A DNA stretch of 64,000 nt from an uncultured Devosia sp. (GCF_946479885.1 NZ_CAMLHM010000005.1:52035-116034); one strand, 5' to 3'; shown: positions 1 to 8,797, numbered from the stretch's first letter. The notes: generated from the sequence alone by a model not told the origin. Program-made: numbers and translations.

Positions 1-1174
1 TGGGGTCGAGCAACACGCCGAACTGGCTGAATGCCAGCCAGCTCCCGGCGACGGCCACGGCGGCGATCATGATGGAAAACAGCAAGCCCACCAATGGACC
101 GGTCAGCAGCAGCACCAGCACCACGGCAAGCCCGCTCGCGGCAATGACCAGCAGTTCGATGCCCCCGACCCAGTCGGCGCGCTGCAGGAAACTGCCGGTC
201 AGCATCTGCTCGATGGCCTGCAAGTGGATGGACACACCCGGTACCGGTTCGCCCAGGGCACTGGCCCTGATATCGAGCAGGCCGGTCGCAGAGGCACCCA
301 CCAGCACGATATGGCCGTTCAGCAACGGAGCCAGCTTGGCATAATCGTCGCCGAGCACCTGCGCCGCCGGCACGTAAGTGGAGGCGGGAAGTTCCCGATA
401 GTAGAGCCACATGTCGCCGCTTGGGCCCGTGGGCACTTCGAGCTGGCCGATGCGCAGGCCCGCAACGGTGGGCGCTCCCGAAGCGTCCCCCAGAACCACC
501 AGGGTGGCAACACCCTGCGCGACGCGCAATGCCTCGACGGCCAGCGTGGGGAGCGGCGCAGTGCCGTTGGACCACAGGAGTGGCAGGCGTCGCGCCACTC
601 CCGCCCCCTCGCGGTCAAGACTGGCCACGCCAAGCCCTGTCGCGGCAGCGGCCAGCATCGGCATTGGAGCAGCCACGCCATCAAGCCTGGGCAGGCTGGC
701 CAGCGGATCGGTGCCTGTCATGGCAAAGCCCGCCTTGGGTCCGGGCGCGGCACTGCCCGTCCCTACCCTGCTCATGACCAGAACATTGGGGCCCGCGGCC
801 AGAGCCTGGGCAAAGAGCGCGTCGTAATCCTCGCCGCCGCCAACGATATTGGACGGCGACAGCCGGTCAGGCTCAGGGAAGAGAATATCGAACACCACCG
901 CCGCGGCGCCGAGTTCGGCCAGGCGGCTGGCGATCCGGGCCATATCCTGCCGCGACCACGGCCATTGCCCGACGGCCGCGAGCGAGGCCTCGTCGATATC
1001 GACGATCCGCACCGGCAGGTCGGCAGGCGCCGGTCGCGGCCTGATCTGCTGAAAGGTGTCGAACGTGGTTTCGCGAGCCACCCGCACCGCATAGGGGTCG
1101 GCAGCCCGCAGCAGAACCAGCCCGACGACCACGGCGGTGCCGAACAGCAAGGCGGATAGGCGTCGCTTCCACAT
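1..1174 (-). CDS. CHASE2 domain protein, N-terminal part (runs off the window)
   Basis: The gene starts with ATG at 1174 on the minus strand, and the frame appears open to base 1; I translated both ends and saw no stop there. The protein begins MWKRRLSALLFGTAVVVGL, a short basic stretch followed by one membrane anchor. Next comes a sequence typical of CHASE2 extracellular sensor domains: VRIVDIDEASLAAVGQWPW near residue 50, then VVFDILFPEPD. The last codons in the window read WLAFSQFGVLLDP, the usual end of CHASE2 before the following membrane helices. CHASE2 proteins are inner-membrane sensors that often carry a C-terminal nucleotide cyclase or kinase. The output domain lies outside the window and cannot be named. 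The AraC gene ends only 3 bases upstream. Confidence 0.8.
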   Translation of the reverse strand, partial: MWKRRLSALLFGTAVVVGLVLLRAADPYAVRVARETTFDTFQQIRPRPAPADLPVRIVDIDEASLAAVGQWPWSRQDMARIASRLAELGAAAVVFDILFPEPDRLSPSNIVGGGEDYDALFAQALAAGPNVLVMSRVGTGSAAPGPKAGFAMTGTDPLASLPRLDGVAAPMPMLAAAATGLGVASLDREGAGVARRLPLLWSNGTAPLPTLAVEALRVAQGVATLVVLGDASGAPTVAGLRIGQLEVPTGPSGDMWLYYRELPASTYVPAAQVLGDDYAKLAPLLNGHIVLVGASATGLLDIRASALGEPVPGVSIHLQAIEQMLTGSFLQRADWVGGIELLVIAASGLAVVLVLLLTGPLVGLLFSIMIAAVAVAGSWLAFSQFGVLLDP

Positions 1175-1177
1175 GCG

Positions 1178-2095
1178 CTAGTTGATGCGCTGGGCCGACG
1201 GCGAGCGCACGACTACCGGCACGCTGGGGCGCGTCCGCACATCACGACGGAAATCGGTCGGCGACATGCCCGCGATCTTGCGGAAGGATTTGTTGAATGC
1301 ACTGAGCGAGCCAAATCCGCTATCCATCGCCACCTGAAGCACATTTGCGTCTTCCTGCATCAGCAGGGCCTGAGCGTAGCTCAACCGCATCAGATTGACG
1401 TAGTCATTCAGCGTCATGCCCGTGCTCTTCTTGAATACGCTCATTGCGTATTTCGGATGGATGTCGGCAGCACAGGCAATATCGACCGAGTCGATGTCCT
1501 CGCGGAAATTGTCAGCGATGAAATCGCAGATCCGGACCACGATAGGCGACGACTGGTGGTCAAGGCCGACCACGGCGTTCGCCGCATCGGCCGGGCCGGG
1601 CAGCAGCGAATAGTCGTCAAACCGGATGCGCTCGATGCGCAACAGCAGTTCGTCCACTGCCATTCCGGCCTTCATCGGGTCGCCCGAGCGGGCATAGTCG
1701 TTCCAGCGCGCGAAATTGAGGGTGTCTGACGCGTCGGTGGCGCGCGTGATCAGCGTCGCCCCCTGCATGAGCTTGGACTGCACATCCTGGGGCAGTCGAA
1801 GCCGGAAGAAATGCACCAGCGGCAGGTGCCCGCCGGCATAGACGACATCGTCGGCCGCATCATCCAGCTGATGCGGCAGCCCACCCCAGAACAGCGCCAG
1901 GTCCCCGGCATTGAGGCGTATGTCGTGGCCGCTCATCTTATAGTGGGCCCAGCCGCGCACGATATAGTTGACCTCGACCTGCGCGTGCCAATGGGCCGTC
2001 CGCATAACCGGCGGCGCTGCGTGAAACATCGACAGCACAGTCGGGAGCCGCTCTACTCCGTCCGGGCGAGGCTCATAATACACCCTTTCCGTCAT
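1178..2095 (-). CDS. AraC-family transcriptional regulator of the adjacent sugar locus
   Basis: This 305-residue protein has an N-terminal cupin-like sensing region (HWHAQVEVNYIVRG near residue 35, then GDLALFWGGLPHQL). The C-terminal AraC domain of about 100 residues has two helix-turn-helix motifs, seen as DIACAADIHPKYAMSVFKK and LQVAMDSGFGSLSAFNKSF. I chose the ATG at 2095 because GGAAAG lies four bases upstream. An in-frame ATG at 2152 would add 19 residues but has no such site. The gene is divergent from the sugar-binding protein at 2201, with a 105-base shared promoter region. By family precedent it probably activates the ABC importer when its sugar is present. The ligand is unknown. 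Confidence 0.85.
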   Translation of the reverse strand: MTERVYYEPRPDGVERLPTVLSMFHAAPPVMRTAHWHAQVEVNYIVRGWAHYKMSGHDIRLNAGDLALFWGGLPHQLDDAADDVVYAGGHLPLVHFFRLRLPQDVQSKLMQGATLITRATDASDTLNFARWNDYARSGDPMKAGMAVDELLLRIERIRFDDYSLLPGPADAANAVVGLDHQSSPIVVRICDFIADNFREDIDSVDIACAADIHPKYAMSVFKKSTGMTLNDYVNLMRLSYAQALLMQEDANVLQVAMDSGFGSLSAFNKSFRKIAGMSPTDFRRDVRTRPSVPVVVRSPSAQRIN

Positions 2096-2200
2096 CTTAC
2101 TTTCCGCCAACTCCGCATGCCATTTGGCATGGACGCATTGCACCAGAGGCATAGCTTAGGAAGCGCTCGACATAAGAGCAAATGAAAAGGGAGGACTTAC

Positions 2201-3481
2201 ATGATCCGCATTACCTCGCGGTGGCGCAACACGCTCGCCGTGGCCCTGACTGGCATCAGCCTGTTCAGCGTCACCGCCGCTTCGGCACTCGAAATTACGG
2301 TTTGGTGCTGGTCGCCGGAATTCAACGGCGCTGCCATGGCCGCGGCGGCCGAGGCCTATTCGAAGATCAATCCGGATGTGACCATCAACGTTGTCGACTT
2401 CGACAAGGGCGCGATGGAACAGAAGCTGCAGACGCAGCTCGCCGCCGGCATCACCGACGACCTGCCCGATATCGTGCTGATCGAGGATTACGGCGCACAG
2501 AAGTACCTGCAGTCGTTCCCCGGCGCCTTCGAGCCGCTGAACTCGGTCCTGGATTACTCGCAGTTCGCTCCCTACAAGGTCGAGCTGGCCACCGTCGGCG
2601 ACCAGACCTTCTCGGTGCCCTTCGACTCGGGCCTTACCGTTCTCTACTACCGCACCGACCTCCTGACCGAAGCCGGCTATACCCGCGAAGACCTGACCAA
2701 CATCACCTGGGACCGCTACATCGAGATCGGCAAGGACGTCGAGACCAAAACCGGCCACAAGATGACCAGCCAGGACGTCGCCGACCCCGGCATCATCCGC
2801 ATGATGATGCAGTCCGCCGGCAGCTGGTACTTCACGCCCGAAGGCGAACCCAACCTCGTTGGCAACCCGGTGTTCAAGGCCGCGATGACGACGTTCCAGA
2901 ACTACCTGCAGTCGGGCGTCTACAAGCCGACCTCGGGCTGGAACGACTACACTGCTGCCTTCATCGGCGGCGAAGTCGCCTCGATCAACTCCGCCGCCTG
3001 GATGGTTGGCGGTATCAAGGGCAATCCGGATCTGTCGGGCAAGTGGGGCATCGTTCCGCTGCCGGCGCTCACCGGTGTCGAAGGCGCGACCAACTACTCC
3101 AACTGGGGTGGTTCGAGCTGGTACGTGATCGCCAGCTCGCCGGAAGAAGAGAAGGCCGCGGCCATCGACTTCCTGAGCAAGGTCTGGGCCGGCGATGTCG
3201 ACTTCTACCAGAAGATCCTGGTCGGCCAGGGCGCTGTCGGCTCCTGGATGCCTGCCCGCACGGGCGAAGCCTACAGCTCGTCTGACGAGTTCTTCTCGGG
3301 TCAGCCCATCTGGGCCGATTTCTCCGACTGGCTCGGCAAGATCCCCGGCGTGAACTATGGCCTGTTCACCAACGAAGCCGACGAGGCCGTGAAGGCCCAG
3401 CTTCCGGCTCTGGCCGAAGGCGCCAATGTCGACGAAGTCATCGCTGCAATCGACGCCCAGCTGCGTCAGCAGATTCAGTAA
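2201..3481 (+). CDS. ABC transporter sugar-binding protein (family 1)
   Basis: This 426-residue periplasmic solute-binding protein starts with a signal peptide (basic MIRITSRWR, hydrophobic core, cleavage probably after ASA near residue 29). The mature chain opens LEITVWCWSPEFNGAAM, the usual first strand of family 1 carbohydrate-binding proteins. AGDVDFYQKI and QGAVGSWMPA lie in the C-terminal lobe. An excellent ribosome site, AGGGAGG, precedes the ATG. It delivers substrate to the permease pair encoded just downstream. Family and context point to a sugar or sugar derivative, but the exact substrate cannot be read from the sequence. Confidence 0.92.
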   Translation: MIRITSRWRNTLAVALTGISLFSVTAASALEITVWCWSPEFNGAAMAAAAEAYSKINPDVTINVVDFDKGAMEQKLQTQLAAGITDDLPDIVLIEDYGAQKYLQSFPGAFEPLNSVLDYSQFAPYKVELATVGDQTFSVPFDSGLTVLYYRTDLLTEAGYTREDLTNITWDRYIEIGKDVETKTGHKMTSQDVADPGIIRMMMQSAGSWYFTPEGEPNLVGNPVFKAAMTTFQNYLQSGVYKPTSGWNDYTAAFIGGEVASINSAAWMVGGIKGNPDLSGKWGIVPLPALTGVEGATNYSNWGGSSWYVIASSPEEEKAAAIDFLSKVWAGDVDFYQKILVGQGAVGSWMPARTGEAYSSSDEFFSGQPIWADFSDWLGKIPGVNYGLFTNEADEAVKAQLPALAEGANVDEVIAAIDAQLRQQIQ

Positions 3482-3491
3482 CCTCCCGGGT

Positions 3492-3545
3492 GGAGCGGGC
3501 TCGACCCGCTCCGCTACGGCGGTCGCATCTTCGGATGCGGCCGCC
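3492..3545 (+). promoter_or_regulatory. Two intercistronic hairpins after the binding-protein gene
   Basis: GGAGCGGG (3492-3499) pairs with CCCGCTCC (3505-3512), and GGCGG.CGCATC pairs with GATGCGGCCGCC across 3518-3545. Neither is followed by a T-run. Hairpins at this position usually protect the binding-protein mRNA 3' end, so that it accumulates above the permease message. That role is inferred from comparable operons. Confidence 0.5.
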
Positions 3546-3574
3546 CACTATCAGTGTTCGTGGGGAGACGGGGT

Positions 3575-4462
3575 ATGGCTGCATCGCGGTTGTCGCGCGG
3601 CGAAATTATCAATGGGTGGCTGTTCCTGGCGCCCACATTGTTGCTAGTCGGCATTTTTCTGGTCTTTCCGATCCTGTGGTCGCTCTGGATGAGCTTCCAG
3701 GTTGGTCGTGGCATGAATTTCAGTTTCGGCGGCCTGTCGAACATCATCCGGCTGACGCAGGACCCGGTGTTCCAGCGCGCGCTGGGCAATACTGTGCTGT
3801 TCTTCGTGATCCAGGTGCCGATCATGCTGACGCTCGCAGCGCTGATGGCCGTCGCCCTCAACGATCCGAGCCTGCGGTTCCGCGGCCTGTTCCGCACGGC
3901 AATCTTCCTGCCCTGCGTGGCGTCGCTGGTGGCCTATTCGGCGCTGTTCAAGTCGATGTTTGCCGATGCGGGCCTGGTCAACAATGCCCTCATGTCACTT
4001 CACCTGATCAACGAGCCCATCTATTGGATCCGCGATCCGTTCTGGGCGAAGGTTCTGGTCATCACCGCCATCACCTGGCGCTGGACCGGCTACAACATGA
4101 TCTTCTACTTGGCGGCGCTGCAGAACATCGACCGGTCGATCTATGAAGTGGCGCGGATCGATGGCGTGCCGGCCTGGGCTCGCTTCACCCAGATCACCAT
4201 TCCCATGCTCAAGCCGGTGATCCTGTTCACCTCGGTGACCTCAACCATCGGTACGCTGCAGCTGTTCGACGAGGTGATGAACATCACCGAGGGCGGCCCC
4301 GCCGATGCGACGCTCACCCTGTCGCTCTATATCTACAACCTGACTTTCCGCTTCATGCCGAACTTCGGTTATGCCGCGACGGTCTCCTACGTCATCGTGG
4401 TGGCCGTGGCGATCCTGAGCCTGGTGCAGTTCTACATCGCACGCGACCGGAGGGCGTCATGA
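3575..4462 (+). CDS. Sugar ABC transporter permease, MalF/UgpA type
   Basis: This is an inner-membrane permease of 295 residues. The N-terminal helix is NGWLFLAPTLLLVGIFLVFP, and about six transmembrane segments follow. The EAA loop that contacts the ATPase reads YEVARIDGVPAWARFTQITI, near residue 190. The ATG at 3575 is preferred because GGGGAG stands eight bases upstream. An in-frame ATG at 3554 would add seven residues and has no clear ribosome site. The stop overlaps the next permease by four bases (ATGA), so the two are translationally coupled. It forms the membrane channel together with the next gene product. Confidence 0.92.
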   Translation: MAASRLSRGEIINGWLFLAPTLLLVGIFLVFPILWSLWMSFQVGRGMNFSFGGLSNIIRLTQDPVFQRALGNTVLFFVIQVPIMLTLAALMAVALNDPSLRFRGLFRTAIFLPCVASLVAYSALFKSMFADAGLVNNALMSLHLINEPIYWIRDPFWAKVLVITAITWRWTGYNMIFYLAALQNIDRSIYEVARIDGVPAWARFTQITIPMLKPVILFTSVTSTIGTLQLFDEVMNITEGGPADATLTLSLYIYNLTFRFMPNFGYAATVSYVIVVAVAILSLVQFYIARDRRAS

Positions 4463-5271
4463 ACACCAACGCAATCGGTCGCGCACTGACCTATGCCGGG
4501 CTGAGCCTGGTCGCCTTTATCTCCGTGTTTCCGTTCCTTTGGATGATCATCGGGGCGACGAACACGTCGGCGGACGTCAATATCGGCAAGCTCAGCTTCG
4601 GCTCTGCCTTCCAGGACAACATTGCCCACTTCTTCTCGCTGTTTGATGTGCCGCGCGTGCTGCTCAATACGGCGGGCTTGGCCCTTGCCGGCACAGTGCT
4701 GACCCTGACGGTCTGCTCGCTGGCCGGCTACGCTTTCGAAGTGTTCCGCAACCGCTTCAGCGAAAAGATCTTCGCGCTGTTCCTGGTTATGCTGTCCATT
4801 CCGTTCTCGGCGCTGATGATCCCGCTCTTCATCATGATTTCGCGTGCCGGGCTTATCAACACCTTCGTGGGCGTACTGCTGCCAAGCATCGCCTCGATCT
4901 TCATCATCTTCTATTTCCGCCAGGCGACGAAGGCCTTCCCCCACGAGCTGCGCGACGCAGCGCGGATCGACGGCCTCCGGGAATGGCAGATTTTCCTGCA
5001 TGTTTATGTGCCGGTGATGCGCCCGACCTATGCGGCGGCAACGATCATCGTGTTCATGTCGAACTGGAACAACTATCTGTGGCCGCTCATCGTTCTGCAA
5101 TCGAACGACAACAAGGTCATCACCTTGATCGTCTCGTCGATGCGATCGGGCTACAATCCGCAGCAGGGCGCGATCATGGTCGCAACCATCATCGCCACCC
5201 TGCCCACCCTCCTCATCTTCTTCCTGCTGCAGCGACGGTTCGTCGAAGGCATGCTGGGCGCGGTCAAATAA
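4459..5271 (+). CDS. Sugar ABC transporter permease, MalG/UgpE type
   Basis: This 270-residue inner-membrane protein is the second half of the permease heterodimer. Hydrophobic segments begin at residue 10 (LTYAGLSLVAFISVFPFLWM). The EAA motif reads ELRDAARIDGLREWQIFLHV near residue 165, and SNWNNYLWPL is the conserved stretch found in MalG-type proteins. It overlaps the preceding permease by four bases and is followed after 12 bases by the ATPase gene, so all four importer genes appear to be one operon. The substrate is inferred to be a carbohydrate. Confidence 0.92.
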   Translation: MNTNAIGRALTYAGLSLVAFISVFPFLWMIIGATNTSADVNIGKLSFGSAFQDNIAHFFSLFDVPRVLLNTAGLALAGTVLTLTVCSLAGYAFEVFRNRFSEKIFALFLVMLSIPFSALMIPLFIMISRAGLINTFVGVLLPSIASIFIIFYFRQATKAFPHELRDAARIDGLREWQIFLHVYVPVMRPTYAAATIIVFMSNWNNYLWPLIVLQSNDNKVITLIVSSMRSGYNPQQGAIMVATIIATLPTLLIFFLLQRRFVEGMLGAVK

Positions 5272-5283
5272 GGTGCATTTCGC

Positions 5284-6363
5284 ATGAGCAGCTTAAAACT
5301 TAGAAGTGTGCGCAAATCCTACGGTTCGGTCGAAGTCATCAAGGGCGTCGACCTCGACATCGCCAGCAAAGAGTTCGTTGTTTTCGTGGGCCCCTCGGGC
5401 TGCGGCAAGTCGACCCTGCTGCGGATGATTGCCGGTCTCGAGCCGATCACCGAGGGTGATCTCGAAATCGGCGGCCAGCGCATGAACGATGTCGATCCGA
5501 GCAAGCGAGGCATCGCCATGGTGTTCCAGTCCTATGCGCTCTATCCGCATATGACGGTGCGCGAGAATATGGGCTTTGCCTTGAAATTTGCCGGCGTGAG
5601 CAAGGAGCAGATCGCCAGGCAGGTCAATGATGCGGCCCGCATCCTGGCGCTCGAGCCGCTGCTCGACCGCCTGCCAAAACAGCTGTCGGGCGGCCAGCGC
5701 CAGCGCGTTGCCATCGGTCGCGCCATCGTGCGTAACCCGCAGGTGTTCCTGTTCGACGAACCGCTGTCCAACCTCGATGCCGAGCTGCGTGTGCATATGC
5801 GCATCGAGATCGCGCGCCTCCACAAGGAGCTGCAGACCACCATCATCTACGTGACCCATGACCAGGTCGAGGCCATGACCCTGGCCGATACCATCGTGGT
5901 GCTGCGTGATGGCGTCATCGAGCAGGTCGGCAGCCCGCTCGATCTCTACGACGAGCCCGCCAACCAGTTCGTGGCCGGCTTCATCGGCTCGCCACGCATG
6001 AACTTCCTCGCCGCGACCATCGTTGAGAAGACCGGCGCCAGCGCCACGGTCGAGCTCAAGAACCATGCGGGCGGGCGCCTCACCCTGCCCGTCGTCGGCG
6101 GCGCCGTCGGTGACCAGGTCACCCTGGGTGTCCGCGCCGAACATTTCGGCCTGGCGGGCGCCGGCAATGTCGACGTTAGCCTCGATGTCGACGTGGCCGA
6201 GCATTTGGGGTCAACCAGCTACGTCTATGCCAATGCCGGCGGCGAGTCGCTGGTGATCGAGCGCGAGGAATCGCGCCACGAGAACGGCAATGAGCGGATC
6301 ACCGTCTCGATCAGCGCTGCCAAGGCCTACCTTTTCGACAGCAAGGGCAGCCGCCTGCGCTGA
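5284..6363 (+). CDS. Sugar ABC transporter ATP-binding protein, MalK/UgpC type
   Basis: This 359-residue cytoplasmic ATPase powers the importer. Walker A is GPSGCGKST (residues 36-44), the Q-loop lies in VFQSYALYPHM, the signature is LSGGQ (134-138) and Walker B is VFLFDEP ending at 160. THDQVEA carries the switch histidine. The C-terminal 120 residues form the extra TOBE/OB region (VTLGVRAEH) typical of the MalK group, usually a site for regulatory contacts. One such ATPase sometimes serves several importers. The gene ends the transporter block; a palindromic repeat and the fused oxidoreductase gene follow. Confidence 0.93.
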   Translation: MSSLKLRSVRKSYGSVEVIKGVDLDIASKEFVVFVGPSGCGKSTLLRMIAGLEPITEGDLEIGGQRMNDVDPSKRGIAMVFQSYALYPHMTVRENMGFALKFAGVSKEQIARQVNDAARILALEPLLDRLPKQLSGGQRQRVAIGRAIVRNPQVFLFDEPLSNLDAELRVHMRIEIARLHKELQTTIIYVTHDQVEAMTLADTIVVLRDGVIEQVGSPLDLYDEPANQFVAGFIGSPRMNFLAATIVEKTGASATVELKNHAGGRLTLPVVGGAVGDQVTLGVRAEHFGLAGAGNVDVSLDVDVAEHLGSTSYVYANAGGESLVIEREESRHENGNERITVSISAAKAYLFDSKGSRLR

Positions 6364-6384
6364 TTACCACCATACACGGTCCAG

Positions 6385-6442
6385 TCCCGCGCAGGCGGGA
6401 TTGGCCGTCACCCGGCAAGCCAAATTCCCGCCTTCGCGGGAA
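6385..6442. repeat. Pair of REP-like palindromes (CCCGC..GCGGG type)
   Basis: TCCCGC-GCAG-GCGGGA occupies 6385-6400 and TTCCCGC-CTTC-GCGGGAA occupies 6425-6442. Both are perfect palindromes with four-base loops, 24 bases apart, in the gap between the ATPase and the fused oxidoreductase. Elements of this type are common between genes in alphaproteobacteria. In mRNA they could form hairpins that protect or attenuate the operon message. Confidence 0.6.
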
Positions 6443-6485
6443 CGACCGGGTTTGAACGACACTCTTTTTGCAAGGACCAATCAAT

Positions 6486-8489
6486 ATGTCTGAGAAAATC
6501 CGCTGGGGTATCATCGGGCCCGGCAGCATTGCCAAGGCCTTCCGCGACGGAGTTGCCGGCTCCAAGCATGGCGTGCTGGAAGCGATTGCGACGCGCGATC
6601 CGAGCAAGCCGAACCTCGCCACCGATTTCCCCGGCATCCGCGTGGTCAAGGGCTACGAAGCGCTGCTGGCCGATCCCAATATCGATGCGGTCTATATTGC
6701 AGTGCCGCATACCGGCCATGCCGAATGGGCCATCAAGGCCGCCGAGGCAGGCAAGCACGTGCTGGTCGAGAAGCCGCTGGCACTGTCGGCCCACGAAGCC
6801 GATGCCGTGTTCCACGCCCATCGCAAGGCCGGCACCTTTGCCGGCGAAGCCTTCATGTATCGCCTGCACCCGCAGACGGCCAAGATCATCGAGCTGGTCA
6901 AGTCGGGGACCATCGGCGAAATCAGGATGATCCAGTCCAGCTTCGGCTTCAACATGGGCAAGTTCCAGCCGCAGCACCGCCTGTTCGCCTCGCAGCTGGC
7001 TGGTGGTGGCATCATGGACGTCGGGTGCTACCCGGTGTCGATGGCCCGCCTGATTGCCGGTGCCGTCGCCGGTAAGGGCTTTGCCGACCCGGTCAAGGTG
7101 TCGGGCACGGCGCAGCTCAACGCCGAAGGCACCGACGACTACGCCGCCGCCGTGCTGACCTTCGGCAACGGTATCGTCGCCCAGGTGTCCTGCGCCGTGA
7201 TGGCCAATCTGGACAACGTGCTGCGCATCCATGGCTCGGAAGGCCGCATCGAAGTGCCGGACTTCTGGTTTGCCGGCGGCAATCGCGACCAGGGCCTGGG
7301 CAAGATCGACATCATCAAGGGCGGCAAGACCGAGACGGTCAGCGTCAACGAATCGGCCCATGTCTATTCGTTCGAGGCCGACGCCGCGTCACTCGCCATC
7401 CTCGAAAAGCGCCAGGAATTCTCGGCCCCTGGCATGAGCTGGGCCGATACCCTGGGCAACCTTCGGGTGCTGGATGCCTGGCGCAAGGATGCGGGCATCG
7501 AGTTCTCGGTCGAGAAATCGGTCAACCGCGTCAACACGCTCGATAACCGCAAGCTCGGCCCCAATACGGGCGTCATCCCCAAGCGCTCCATTCCGGGCCT
7601 CTCCAAGCAGGCGTCGGCCGTGGCGCTTGGCTTTGAAGACTTCAAGACCTTCTCGTCCGGCGCCATCCTGCTCGACGCCTTCTGGGAGCGCGGTGGCAAT
7701 ATCTTCGACACCGCCTTCATCTATGCCGGTGGCTATACCGAAAAGCTGTTCGGCGAATGGCACAAGAGCCGCGGCACCCGCGAAGGCGCCGTGCTGATCG
7801 GCAAGGGTGCCCATAGCCCGCTGGTCTATCCCGACGTCATCGCCAAGCAGCTGACCCAGTCGCTTGATCGCCTGCAGACCGACTATGTCGATGTGTATTT
7901 CATGCATCGCGACAATGCCGAGGTGCCGGTGGGCGAGTTCATCGATGCCATGGATGCCGAGGTCAAGAAGGGCCGCATCCGTGGGCCGTTCGGTGGCTCG
8001 AACTGGACCAAGGAGCGCTTCGACGAGGCCGTGGCCTATGCCGAACGCACGGGCAAGACCAAGCCGATGGCACTGAGCAACAACTTTGCGCTCAGTGAAA
8101 TGCTGGTCCCGATCTGGGATGGCTGCGTCACCTCCTCCACCGACGCGTGGAAGAAGTGGCTCAAGGAGAAGCAGGTCACCAACTTCTCCTGGTCCAGCCA
8201 GGGCCGCGGCTTCTTCACCGACCGTGCCGGTCGCGACAAGACCGACAATGAGGAACTGGTGCGCTGCTGGTACAACGACAAGAACTTCGCCCGTCGTGAC
8301 CGCGCCATCGAGCTGGCGCAAAAGCTGGGCCACAGCCCGATCCATGTGGCACTGGCCTTCGTGCTGGCGCAGGACTTCCCGTCCATCCCCCTGATCGGCC
8401 CGCGCACCCTGGCCGAGCTGGACGACAGCCTCAAGACCTTCGACTTCAAGCTGACGCCAGAGCAGGTTGCCTGGCTCGACAACGGCTAA
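6486..8489 (+). CDS. Fused Gfo/Idh/MocA dehydrogenase and aldo/keto reductase
   Basis: This 667-residue protein carries two complete oxidoreductases. Residues 1-340 are a Gfo/Idh/MocA dehydrogenase, with a Rossmann motif GPGSIA (11-16), EKP (95-97) and a C-terminal GGGIMDVGCYP region. Residues about 360-667 are an aldo/keto reductase barrel whose tetrad is visible: D408, Y413, K440 and H474, the last in YFMHRD. I chose the ATG at 6486 because AAGGA stands about nine bases upstream; an ATG at 6468 lacks this. It lies downstream of the sugar importer, with a strong terminator after it, so it probably oxidises or reduces the imported sugar. Both halves look intact, which argues against a frameshift artefact. 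Confidence 0.88.
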   Translation: MSEKIRWGIIGPGSIAKAFRDGVAGSKHGVLEAIATRDPSKPNLATDFPGIRVVKGYEALLADPNIDAVYIAVPHTGHAEWAIKAAEAGKHVLVEKPLALSAHEADAVFHAHRKAGTFAGEAFMYRLHPQTAKIIELVKSGTIGEIRMIQSSFGFNMGKFQPQHRLFASQLAGGGIMDVGCYPVSMARLIAGAVAGKGFADPVKVSGTAQLNAEGTDDYAAAVLTFGNGIVAQVSCAVMANLDNVLRIHGSEGRIEVPDFWFAGGNRDQGLGKIDIIKGGKTETVSVNESAHVYSFEADAASLAILEKRQEFSAPGMSWADTLGNLRVLDAWRKDAGIEFSVEKSVNRVNTLDNRKLGPNTGVIPKRSIPGLSKQASAVALGFEDFKTFSSGAILLDAFWERGGNIFDTAFIYAGGYTEKLFGEWHKSRGTREGAVLIGKGAHSPLVYPDVIAKQLTQSLDRLQTDYVDVYFMHRDNAEVPVGEFIDAMDAEVKKGRIRGPFGGSNWTKERFDEAVAYAERTGKTKPMALSNNFALSEMLVPIWDGCVTSSTDAWKKWLKEKQVTNFSWSSQGRGFFTDRAGRDKTDNEELVRCWYNDKNFARRDRAIELAQKLGHSPIHVALAFVLAQDFPSIPLIGPRTLAELDDSLKTFDFKLTPEQVAWLDNG

Positions 8490-8496
8490 CACTTCC

Positions 8497-8524
8497 GAAA
8501 GGGCCCCGCGGGGCCCTTTCTCCT
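8497..8524 (+). terminator. Intrinsic terminator after the sugar operon
   Basis: GAAAGGGCCCC pairs with GGGGCCCTTTC around a two-base loop at 8497-8520, starting seven bases after the stop of the fusion gene. The run after the stem (TTTCTCCTG) is only moderately T-rich, but the stem is very stable. Confidence 0.8.
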
Positions 8525-8585
8525 GTTTGGTACCGCGGCATCTGCGGACGGTCAGGAAATGGACGGGCCGGAATGGGTTGGAGAG

Positions 8586-8797
8586 GTGACTGTCTGGTTC
8601 TGGCGCAAATGAGCCGCAGTCGGCCCTTCTCGCCAAAAGCATGTGTTGACCAGATACAGGTGACGGCCTACCAGTTGCTGCATGAAGATTGAAAAAGGCT
8701 TCGTTGTAGTAGGTGGGCGCATGGGCACGGCAGCATAGCTGCCAGGCGAAAGCACCCATGCGCGGAGAAATCAGCCCCCAAGCGGGGCTTTTTTATT
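8586..8797 (+). ncRNA. Candidate structured RNA or leader ending in an intrinsic terminator
   Basis: No convincing protein is encoded here. Four nested structures follow one another. First, TCTGGT (8593) pairs with ACCAGA (8649) enclosing TGGCG/CGCCA and GCCG-CAGT-CGGC. Second, CCTAC (8667) pairs with GTAGG (8709) enclosing GAAG/CTTC. Third, a perfect nine-base helix GCGCATGGG (8717) / CCCATGCGC (8755) encloses GGCAGC-ATA-GCTGCC and GC-GAAA-GC, like a three-way junction. Fourth comes a terminator. It could be a free small RNA or a regulatory leader of the MFS gene 35 bases downstream. I could not match it to a known family from memory. Confidence 0.45.
8773..8797 (+). terminator. Intrinsic terminator just upstream of the MFS gene
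   Basis: AGCCCC (8773-8778) pairs with GGGGCT (8784-8789) around a five-base loop, followed directly by six T. It closes the candidate RNA above. The MFS coding start lies 35 bases further on, so it could act as an attenuator of that gene. Confidence 0.8.

Noticed and set aside
7389..8759. 456-residue minus-strand frame opposite the fusion protein and candidate RNA
   Set aside because: Composition is that of a shadow frame, while the plus-strand fusion has clear motifs.
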